From positions 111,258 to 175,257 of the forward strand of contig PXRA01000007.1 of the NCBI GenBank assembly GCA_003021725.1: a stretch of DNA of 64,000 bases, written 5' to 3'. Every line of letters starts with the position of its first letter. Position 1 is the first letter of the stretch. Positions 56,461 through 64,000 of this stretch are shown one piece after another. The notes below the pieces were generated by a model. The model saw nothing but the letters and a program-made list of their open reading frames with translations, had not been told where the DNA came from and searched no databases. Source of the DNA: Halobacteriales archaeon QH_8_64_26 (GTDB lineage: Archaea; Halobacteriota; Halobacteria; Halobacteriales; Halococcaceae). Both the position numbers and the translations under genes were made by a program.

Positions 56461-58794
56461 ATGATCGGCGGCGGCATCCTTGCGGGAGCGCTCGCCGTGC
56501 TCGTGCTCGTCTGTTGTACCGGACTCGCCCGAGCGATCGGCTGGCCGGCGACCACCACTGCAGGGTCGTCCCGGCAGCCACGCGGCGACGGGGGCTACGC
56601 GCGCCGGATGGAGGTCTACACCGGCTTCGACACCCACGGCAAGGAGTCCGGACTGCTTCGCTGGCTTACGACGGTGGACCACAAGGACATCGGCCTCCTA
56701 TACATCTTCTTCGGCGCGGCCGCCGGTCTCTGGGGCGGTACCGACGGCATGATGATCCGTACCGAGTTGCTCACCCCACCGGCCGACGTCTGGACCGCGA
56801 GCACCTACAATGGCATTTTCACGACACACGGCTGGACGATGCTGATCTTCTTCGTCACGCCGGTCTTTTTCGGCATCGCGAACTACTTCCTCCCGATCCT
56901 TATCGACGCCGAGGACATGGCCTTCCCCCGACTGAACGCCATCGGCTTCTGGTTGCTGCCGCCCTCGTTGCTCATGGTCCGTGGCGGGCTGATCACCGAG
57001 ATGTTGGGCAAGATCCTCGGATTAGTCGTCCCAGTCCAGTATATCGAGTTCCTCTTTACACTCACGCCGCCCGAACTGGGCTGGTACATCTACACGCCGC
57101 TGTCGGTCACCGCGACCAACCCACAGGTCGACATCGCCCTTCTCGGGCTGCATCTCTCGGGGATCGCCACCGTGATGGCCTCGATCAACTTCATCGCGAC
57201 CGTCTTCGTCGAGCGCGGCGAGGAGACGACCTGGGCCGATCTGAGCATCTTCACCTGGTCGATCCTCGTCACCGCGGGCATCGCCCTCTTTGCCTTCTCG
57301 CTGCTTGGCAGCGTACTCGTTATGCTGCTGCTCGACCGGAACTTCGCCACGACCTTCTTCGCTGTCGATGGCGGGTCGCCGCTACTGTTCCAGAACCTCT
57401 TTTGGTTTTGGGGCCACCCCGAGGTCTACATCATATTCTTACCGGCCACCGGTCTGCTGAGTACGATCCTTCCCAAGTTCAGCGGCCGGAAGCTCTTCGG
57501 GTACAAATACATCGTCTACTCGACCTTGGCGATCGGCGTCCTTTCCTTCGGTGTCTGGGCCCACCACATGTTCACGACCGGAATGGACCCCCGAATCCGG
57601 GCGAGTTTCATGGCCGTCTCGATCGCCATTGCGGTCCCGAGTGCGATCAAGGTCTTCAACTGGCTCACGACGATGTGGGAAGGTCGCATCCGCCTCACCG
57701 CCCCCATGTTGCTGTGTATCGGCGCGATCGGGAACTTCGTCGTCGGGGGCATTACCGGGGTCTTTCTCGCGGCGATCCCCGTCGATATCGTGCTTTCCGA
57801 TACCTACTACGTCGTCGGACACTTCCATTTCATCGTCGCGGGCTTCATCGCGGCGATGATGATGGCCGCGAGCTACTACTGGTATCCGATCCTCACCGGC
57901 CGGATGTACGACCGTGACCTCGCGCGCCTCCAGGCAGTGATCTTCTCGATCGGCTCGGCGATCACCTTCGGATCGTTGCTGATCGTCGGGCAGTTGGGTT
58001 TGCCCCGCCGCTACGCTGCCTATCCGCCGGAGTTCGCCCCCCTGATGCAGGTCGCCTCGATCGGTGCGTACGCAATGGGTATCGCGACGCTCATGTGGGT
58101 GTTTAATATGATCCAGTCCTACCGGGTCGGCGCGGTAGTTACCGACGCGGACGTCTGGGACCTCAAGCGCTCGAACCAGTTCTCCCGGGAGTGGCAGTGG
58201 TTCGAGAACCGCCTGGACAGCGACTACGGCATCGCCCCGACGGCCCCGCCGGCCGATGAGGTCCACCCCTCCGCGGCGTGGCAGACCACCGAGGGTGAAC
58301 CCGCCTCGCCGAGCGCCGGCGAGGACTTCCGGTCGATCGCCCGGGACGCCGCCGTCGGCGTTGCCGGGGGGACCCTCGCGATCACACTCATGTCCCTCGT
58401 ACTGGCCGGGGCCACCGTCCTGGGCTTCCTCCGTCCCCCCTTGCTCACGGGACTCGCACGGATCTTGGGCATCGAACGGGGGACGATCCTCGGACTGCCG
58501 GTGAGCTTGGTGCTCGGTTTCACGGTCTTCTATGCCGGGGGCGTGATCTTCTGGCCGACGGTGTTTGCCGCCGGTGCCGGTCGGTTCCCCGGTGGCAACC
58601 GGATCCTCGTCGGGCTCTCGTTTGCGATGTTGCTCTGGCCCGGCTTCGCGCTTGGCTTTTACAGCGGTCAGACGGGCTTTGCCCTCGTAGCCTACCTCGG
58701 ATCGACGCTGTTCGCCCACGCCGTCTACGGCGCGACGCTCTCGGCCTCCTTTGAATACCTGAACGACCGCTATGAGATCGCCTCGGTGCTATGA
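56461..58794 (+). CDS. coxA: Heme-copper oxidase subunit I with C-terminal extra membrane domain
   Basis: TTVDHKDIGLLYIFFG, FTTHGWTMLIFF, FWFWGHPEVYIIFLPATG, WAHHMFTTGM, TYYVVGHFHFIVAG; additional ~4-TM module after residue ~600. Confidence 0.96.
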   Translation: MIGGGILAGALAVLVLVCCTGLARAIGWPATTTAGSSRQPRGDGGYARRMEVYTGFDTHGKESGLLRWLTTVDHKDIGLLYIFFGAAAGLWGGTDGMMIRTELLTPPADVWTASTYNGIFTTHGWTMLIFFVTPVFFGIANYFLPILIDAEDMAFPRLNAIGFWLLPPSLLMVRGGLITEMLGKILGLVVPVQYIEFLFTLTPPELGWYIYTPLSVTATNPQVDIALLGLHLSGIATVMASINFIATVFVERGEETTWADLSIFTWSILVTAGIALFAFSLLGSVLVMLLLDRNFATTFFAVDGGSPLLFQNLFWFWGHPEVYIIFLPATGLLSTILPKFSGRKLFGYKYIVYSTLAIGVLSFGVWAHHMFTTGMDPRIRASFMAVSIAIAVPSAIKVFNWLTTMWEGRIRLTAPMLLCIGAIGNFVVGGITGVFLAAIPVDIVLSDTYYVVGHFHFIVAGFIAAMMMAASYYWYPILTGRMYDRDLARLQAVIFSIGSAITFGSLLIVGQLGLPRRYAAYPPEFAPLMQVASIGAYAMGIATLMWVFNMIQSYRVGAVVTDADVWDLKRSNQFSREWQWFENRLDSDYGIAPTAPPADEVHPSAAWQTTEGEPASPSAGEDFRSIARDAAVGVAGGTLAITLMSLVLAGATVLGFLRPPLLTGLARILGIERGTILGLPVSLVLGFTVFYAGGVIFWPTVFAAGAGRFPGGNRILVGLSFAMLLWPGFALGFYSGQTGFALVAYLGSTLFAHAVYGATLSASFEYLNDRYEIASVL

Positions 58795-58931
58795 GCCATC
58801 ACCGCCACCGGACGGCCGGTGATCGCCGGCTGACGGACGTGATAGATGCAACGAGTGCGAGGGATACGACGGACGCGACGAACACGCCGAACGTGATGGA
58901 TACGATTCGAGCGGGACGAGCGAGGACCTAA
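58791..58931 (+). CDS. Possible 46-aa ORF translationally coupled to coxA (ATGA overlap)
   Basis: MSHHRHRTAGDRRLTDVIDATSARDTTDATNTPNVMDTIRAGRART*; no recognisable domain. Confidence 0.25.
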   Translation: MSHHRHRTAGDRRLTDVIDATSARDTTDATNTPNVMDTIRAGRART

Positions 58932-58933
58932 CC

Positions 58934-59896
58934 GTGGACCGCAACTACCTCTTTACGTATATCGTGCCACTGATCGGCGCGTTCGTGCTCGCCGCCGGCA
59001 TCGGCGGGGCGGTACTGGGTTCGTATGCTCCGGTTCAGGGCACCTTTGGCCTCTGTGGTAGCCCGGAGATGACCGTCTTCGGTCCCGGGGAAGCCTCCCG
59101 TATCACGACCTCCGGCGGGTTCGAGTTCCCGGAGTTCGCCTACGAGGAGCTCTCCGACCCCGCCCGGGAGGCCTTCGACGGGGCGCTTGCGAGCCCGCTC
59201 AACGAACACGGGGTCGAAGGGGACCTTCCGCCCGGGGAACGCGAGGCGTTCTCGACGGGCCTGCCCGCCTTCGAGGGCTCCCAGTACGGGGCGGGTGCGG
59301 TCGTGATCTACGAGGGAGCGAAGTACTTCGTGACGACCACACCCCATCCCTGTGTGCGGGTCGCCCCACTTCTCCTGCCGGCGAGCCTGCTCGCGCTTCT
59401 CGTCGGCGGAATCGGGATGCTCACACCGATCGCCTGGCGCCGGCAGGTCGGCCGCCCGCTGCACGGCGGCGACACCGGAAACGTCCGCGACGCCCTCGCG
59501 CTCTTCCGGGACGGTCCCTACGAGGGAGTGGGCCTGGTTGGGGCCTTCGGCGCGGCGAGCGTCGTCGGGCTCGTTCCCTTCATCGGCCCGGTGCTCGGCG
59601 GTTCGCTCGTCGGGGCGGTCGCACCCACAGCGAAACGCGCGGCGGTCTTGGGAACGTACCTCGGCGCGCTCCTCACGGGGATCCTGGCCGCGAGCACGGC
59701 GTTCGGGGTCTTACCCGATACGCTCGCGATCCTCGCACGGCTGCTCGTCGCCGTCGTTCCCTCCATCACTCCGAGCCTGCTCGCCGTGACGGCCGTGGTC
59801 GTCGTCGCGCCCGGCCGGGAGGAAAACGGCCGGTCGCACTCTCCAGCGGCCTGCGGATCTACGTCCCGCTCATCGATCGCCTTACCGAGGAAGTGA
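58934..59896 (+). CDS. Membrane protein in oxidase locus, GTG start
   Basis: MDRNYLFTYIVPLIGAFVLAAGIGGAVLG…multiple hydrophobic helices; 320 aa. Confidence 0.75.
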   Translation: MDRNYLFTYIVPLIGAFVLAAGIGGAVLGSYAPVQGTFGLCGSPEMTVFGPGEASRITTSGGFEFPEFAYEELSDPAREAFDGALASPLNEHGVEGDLPPGEREAFSTGLPAFEGSQYGAGAVVIYEGAKYFVTTTPHPCVRVAPLLLPASLLALLVGGIGMLTPIAWRRQVGRPLHGGDTGNVRDALALFRDGPYEGVGLVGAFGAASVVGLVPFIGPVLGGSLVGAVAPTAKRAAVLGTYLGALLTGILAASTAFGVLPDTLAILARLLVAVVPSITPSLLAVTAVVVVAPGREENGRSHSPAACGSTSRSSIALPRK

Positions 59897-60161
59897 CCCG
59901 GACGTGCGAGCTGGCTGCCGCTCTGTGGCCCATTGCCTGCTATGTGCTCCCGCTCAGAGTTTTCTCCCACTGTTAGTGCTGATTGGCTCCATAATTGGCG
60001 GTGCTTTTCCCCCCGATCGTGCGGATATCTGTCTCTTACCTATCGTTGTAAACTCAGGGCGCAATTTCAAGAGAACAGAACGATCAGGTACGGAAATTCA
60101 AACAATCAACGAATTCATTAGCATTGATCACCGAAGCGGCGATACTTATTAACCATGAGAC

Positions 60162-60323
60162 ATGAGGGAGACTGGAGACCTCACTAATGCAGTACTCGAA
60201 TACGATCGTAGGCCCGCAGGAAGAGAAGCGATCGATCATACCACTTTCGATGCGCTGACCAACTCTTCGTCGGTTGGGAAAACGATGAAGACACTTGATA
60301 TATCAGCTTCCAACGAACTCTAA
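60162..60323 (+). CDS. Possible 53-aa orphan ORF in AT-richer patch
   Basis: MRETGDLTNAVLEYDRRPAGREAIDHTTFDALTNSSSVGKTMKTLDISASNEL*. Confidence 0.25.
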   Translation: MRETGDLTNAVLEYDRRPAGREAIDHTTFDALTNSSSVGKTMKTLDISASNEL

Positions 60324-60396
60324 GAAACACAGCCCAGTTTTGATTTCAGTTATGTAGGTACCAAAGGGATTTGACTCGGGGACCTGTCCGTCCGAC

Positions 60397-60663
60397 ATGA
60401 ACTACCAGCGACTCTATCTCCTCTCGATTACGGGTATTGGGCTGATTTTTGCAGCTCCATCCGTGCCTGCGTTACTAACAGACCCGTCGCTACCGGTGAT
60501 CCTGCTTGCTATCGGTGGCATCGGGACGGTTCTTAGCTCAGCATACAGTCTAGTGTTTGTAGACAATCCGGCCGGACCCACCGATCCTGACTGGCGATTT
60601 TTCGGTGCCGTCGGTGGATTCGTTCTCTCTGCTGCTGGTGTGGCCATCTCTGCTCTGGCGTGA
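60397..60663 (+). CDS. Small membrane protein in AT-richer patch
   Basis: MNYQRLYLLSITGIGLIFAAPSVPALLTDPSLPVILLAIGGIGTVLSSAYSL…; three hydrophobic segments. Confidence 0.6.
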   Translation: MNYQRLYLLSITGIGLIFAAPSVPALLTDPSLPVILLAIGGIGTVLSSAYSLVFVDNPAGPTDPDWRFFGAVGGFVLSAAGVAISALA

Positions 60664-60891
60664 CTACTCCGTTGAACAGGAAAGAAGCGCGAGGATCACA
60701 GCAAAACGACCTGTCAGTAGCCACTGGGCTATCTACGGGGTGATCCCCCGTCTCATCAGTACGAGTAGACGATGGGATAGACAGGCTTTCCTCGCTGAAT
60801 CAGTGAATCGACCAGCACCTCTCTGTCGTTCCACTGTGCAAAATCCCGCGCCACGTGGATCGACATCGACGAGCGATTCGAGCCGCTCGCT

Positions 60892-61752
60892 TCACTCGAG
60901 CGTCGCGCTCAGGTACATCGCGATCACGATGATGAACCACACGCCGTCGACGAGATGCCAGTACATCGAGACGGTCACGACCGAGGCGTCCCGTTCGGGC
61001 GCGTACTGGCCGACCCGGCCCCGGAGGAAAACGATCCCAAGCAGCACGACGCCGAAGGCAACGTGCAGGCCGTGCAAGCCGGTAAGCCCGTAGAAGGCGC
61101 TGCCGAAGACCCCGCTCACAAAGGAGAAGCCCTCCTCGACGATCAGCTCGTAGTACTCGTAGGCTTGACCAGCGACGAACAGGGCTCCGAGAACGATCGT
61201 CGCGCCGAGCCAGCGGGTGAAGCGCTCCCGATCGCCCTCGGCGAGACCGGTGTGGGCGAGATGGAGGGTGATCGAACTCACCCCTAGTAGTACGGTGTTG
61301 ATCGGCAGCACCCAGCTCAACAGTTCGGGCAGTTCCCCTGGGGGCCAGGCGCCCGCCCGGATGAACGCGTAGTAGACGAACCCGGCGCTAAAGGTCGCGA
61401 TGTCCGAGATCAGAAAGAGTACCATCGCGAACTCCATCGATCGGGAGCCCTGCTCGTTGGTCCGGCGCGACCAGTAGTCGGCGATGAAGCCGTGATAGAG
61501 CCAGCCGAACGCGCCTGCGAGCAACCCGAACACGCCCCCGAGGATCACGATCGGGCCGGCGATCGTTGGAACGATCGCGTCCGGGCCCCGACCGATCAGA
61601 AAGAGGCCGACGCCCAGATAGAAGGTCGCCGCGCCGCCCGCGGCGACGAAGGGCCACCAGCTCGCTTCCTCCAAAGGCCGGGGGAAGTCCTCGCCCGCCG
61701 GAAGCCCGTACCCGCCGCCGTCCTCGATCGCCGTCTCGCGCGACCCGTCCAT
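60892..61752 (-). CDS. coxC: Heme-copper oxidase subunit III
   Basis: EFAMVLFLISDIATFSAGFVYYAFIRAGAWPP…GLTGLHGLHVAFGVVLLGIVFLRG…SMYWHLVDGVWFIIVIAMYL. Confidence 0.94.
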   Translation of the reverse strand: MDGSRETAIEDGGGYGLPAGEDFPRPLEEASWWPFVAAGGAATFYLGVGLFLIGRGPDAIVPTIAGPIVILGGVFGLLAGAFGWLYHGFIADYWSRRTNEQGSRSMEFAMVLFLISDIATFSAGFVYYAFIRAGAWPPGELPELLSWVLPINTVLLGVSSITLHLAHTGLAEGDRERFTRWLGATIVLGALFVAGQAYEYYELIVEEGFSFVSGVFGSAFYGLTGLHGLHVAFGVVLLGIVFLRGRVGQYAPERDASVVTVSMYWHLVDGVWFIIVIAMYLSATLE

Positions 61753-61897
61753 GCGGGAGAACAGAACGCCGGCAAGCAAAAAACCGTGCCTACCGGGCGC
61801 GGAGCCGTCCCGTTCGCCGGCCCGCGGTCCCCGCTCGATCGACGGGCCGAACCCGCGATAGGGAGTCCTAACCGTCTCCCCATCGAACCGAGAACGT

Positions 61898-62872
61898 ATG
61901 GACGGAGCCACGCCGGATACGAGCGGGAAGGTCGCACTCGTCACCGGCTCGACGGACGGCATCGGTCGGGAGACCGCGCTCGGACTCGCGCGTCAGGGGG
62001 CGACCGTGCTGGTCCACGGTCGCGACCGCGAGAAGGGACGGGCCCTTACCGACCGGATCGAACGCGAGACCGACGGCTCCGCGGCGCTGTTGCTGGCCGA
62101 TTTCGCCGATAGGGAGGCGGTCGAGGAACTCGCCGCGGCGATCGCCGAGCGTTACGATCGTCTCGACGTCCTCGTTCACAACGCCGGAGCGACCTTTCAA
62201 GAGCGCGGCGAGACCGACGCCGGAATCGAGCGCACCTTCGCGATCAATCACCTCGCGCCGTTCTTACTCACTCACCGGTTGCTGTCGCTGCTCGACGCGA
62301 GCGCCCACGCCCGGGTAATCACCACCTCCTCGGGGCTCCACCAACGGGCGACGATCGACTTCGAGGACCTCGGTATGAAAGAGGAATACGACGGGCTGGA
62401 AGCCTATGGCCGCTCGAAGCTGGCGAACGTCCTCTTTGCCTACGAGCTCGCACGCCGGCTCGATCCGGCCTCGATCACGGCGAACGCCTTCGGGCCGGGC
62501 TTCGTTCCGGGAACCCGTCTGAATCGCGAGGCCTCCCGGCGATTTCGGCTGGCGACGGGTGCGCTCGGCCGCCTGCCCGATACTCTCCTAAGCGCGCTTC
62601 CCGGCCCAGTCAACACGATCGAGGAGGGTGCACGGAGCCCGATCTACCTGGCGACCGATCCCGAGGTGAAGTACGTCTCGGGCCATCACTTCGAGAACCG
62701 AAGTCCCGTGCTCTCCGCGCCCGAATCCTACGATCCCCACACCGCACGCCGGCTCTGGGAGGTGAGTGCCGAGATGGTTGATCTCCCGGTGGCCGACCGA
62801 TCGATCGGACGCGACGGGAGCGATCCTTCGCGTCTCCTCGACCGGGCGACGCGAGCGCTGGGCAGATCCTGA
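61898..62872 (+). CDS. Short-chain dehydrogenase/reductase (SDR), retinol-dehydrogenase-like
   Basis: VALVTGSTDGIGRETALGLARQGATVLVHGRD…VLVHNAGAT…AYGRSKLANVLFAYELARR. Confidence 0.93.
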   Translation: MDGATPDTSGKVALVTGSTDGIGRETALGLARQGATVLVHGRDREKGRALTDRIERETDGSAALLLADFADREAVEELAAAIAERYDRLDVLVHNAGATFQERGETDAGIERTFAINHLAPFLLTHRLLSLLDASAHARVITTSSGLHQRATIDFEDLGMKEEYDGLEAYGRSKLANVLFAYELARRLDPASITANAFGPGFVPGTRLNREASRRFRLATGALGRLPDTLLSALPGPVNTIEEGARSPIYLATDPEVKYVSGHHFENRSPVLSAPESYDPHTARRLWEVSAEMVDLPVADRSIGRDGSDPSRLLDRATRALGRS

Positions 62873-62895
62873 CCGATCCGCGGCTCCGCCCGGCC

Positions 62896-63582
62896 TCAGT
62901 TCGACCAGGCGACCCGGAAGACCTCGACGTCGAGGTCCCGTTTCTCCTCGCCGTGGAAGTCGAACTGACGAGGCAGTGAGATCTCCGCGCGAAAGCCCTG
63001 GGTTACCTCGCCCCCCTCGTCCGCGACGAAGGCCTCAACGAATTCGCGACTGCCCCGGTTGTGGACCGAGTAGGAGACGTCCGCGACCCGCGCGGTGGTT
63101 TCGAGGAAGGCCCGGTCGGCGTGTTCGTTCGCCTTCTGTGCGCCGAAGGGGGGGTTCATTACGACCGTCACCAGCCGGTCGGTCGCCCCGGGCGTCGACC
63201 CGCGTTCAGTGCCGTTTCCCGCCGCCGCCGATCGGTCCTCGCGAACCTCGAGGGGTGGGCGGGCAACGTCTCCACGGACCCAGGCGACCGGCGTGGTCGT
63301 CCCAACCCGGCGGCGGTTCTCTCGGGCGATTCCCAGTGCTCCGCCGTCGATATCGATTCCGAGCACCGCAGCCGGACCTCTGAGAGCGGCCCCGAGCGCC
63401 AACATCCCGGTGCCGGTCCCGAGATCGATCACGATCCCGTCTTCGATATCGTCGAGCAGATCGGCGATGTGAATCAGGTGGGCGGCGAGTTCCGGCGGCG
63501 TCGGGTACTGTTCGAGACCCGCCTGCGGGCTCTCGAAACCCGCGACGACGGCGAGTTGCTGTGCCAGGGCGGTCTTTCGCAT
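62896..63582 (-). CDS. METTL5-like RNA/N6-adenine methyltransferase
   Basis: FESPQAGLEQYPTPPELAAHLIHIADLL…VIDLGTGTGMLALGAALRG…VVMNPPFGAQKANEHADRAFLE. Confidence 0.9.
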   Translation of the reverse strand: MRKTALAQQLAVVAGFESPQAGLEQYPTPPELAAHLIHIADLLDDIEDGIVIDLGTGTGMLALGAALRGPAAVLGIDIDGGALGIARENRRRVGTTTPVAWVRGDVARPPLEVREDRSAAAGNGTERGSTPGATDRLVTVVMNPPFGAQKANEHADRAFLETTARVADVSYSVHNRGSREFVEAFVADEGGEVTQGFRAEISLPRQFDFHGEEKRDLDVEVFRVAWSN

Positions 63583-63788
63583 AGGTGACTAGAGTGTGCC
63601 GATCGCGAAGACGGTTTTCCCTCAGCGGCCGTCCCCGATCGCCCACAGCTCCACCGTCCCGACGTTCCCTCCCGGGAGTCGGACCCGACTTGCGAGCCCC
63701 GCTTTCCTCCCCTGCCGACCGAGCGACCGCTTCCGACTACCGTGTTCGACACCAACTACTACCTAACGGTGCGGTGATGATCGATCGT

Positions 63789-64000
63789 ATGTCAGGGAAC
63801 GATGACGGAAGCGCCCGACCCTCTTCGACGGAACGCACCGAAGACAGCGAGAGCACTCCGGCGTTCGACAGTGGGCTCGACGGACTGCTCGAGCGTAACC
63901 GGATCTGGTCGAGTCTGCTACCCGAGGGATACTTCGGGGACGTCCAGGAGTCACAAGCACCGACGGCCGTCTCGGTGTGCTGTTCGGACTCGCGGGTCTC
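63789..64000 (+). CDS. Beta-carbonic anhydrase, N-terminal part (truncated by window end)
   Basis: MSGNDDGSARPSSTERTEDSESTPAFDSGLDGLLERNRIWSSLLPEGYFGDVQESQAPTAVSVCCSDSRV: the CxDSR zinc/Asp-Arg motif. Confidence 0.8.
   Translation, partial: MSGNDDGSARPSSTERTEDSESTPAFDSGLDGLLERNRIWSSLLPEGYFGDVQESQAPTAVSVCCSDSRV

Noticed and set aside
1-64000. CRISPR arrays, rRNA operons, complete transposons
   Set aside because: No regularly spaced repeats, no rRNA sequence and no transposase/integrase ORF recognised

Overview
This 64 kb window is high-GC haloarchaeal chromosome (acidic proteome, dense GC-biased ORFs). Most of it is housekeeping and metabolism: pdxS; a PUA protein–NAC–trmI cluster; the lysine/DAP operon dapA-dapB-dapD-lysA; purB and a PurN–AICAR-formyltransferase fusion; kdgK, SOD and a KDG-aldolase-like gene; a GfcR-like regulator; cytochrome P450; ppc; TFS; a GHMP/RFAP-synthase-like gene; a DsbA–FNT channel fusion; ilvD; a possible Nmad3-like protein; tRNA-Pro(GGG); MscS; truB-cmk-DUF106-adk; a heme cluster hemE / histidine kinase / hemG(Y) / hemH; a rhomboid protease; and heme-copper oxidase subunits I and III. 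No CRISPR array, rRNA or complete transposon was recognised. The most striking signal is an unusual density of internally damaged genes. purB lacks its catalytic signature loop and is frameshifted at the gap. A GNAT gene and the histidine kinase beside hemE have the same kind of internal gap plus frameshift. MscS and one PAS domain of a giant kinase appear to have in-frame gaps. Two further genes carry simple frameshifts, and a RelE-type toxin has an amber codon at position 10 next to an intact antitoxin. This is either real gene decay or an assembly artefact, and it needs read-level checking before any biological interpretation. Other points of interest are the DsbA–FNT fusion, the coproporphyrin-type heme cluster, low-complexity acidic inserts in core enzymes, a 1643-aa receiver/multi-PAS/GAF kinase, an AT-richer patch between the oxidase genes, and several hairpins and palindromes. 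All family calls come from reading the translations by eye; no database search was run.
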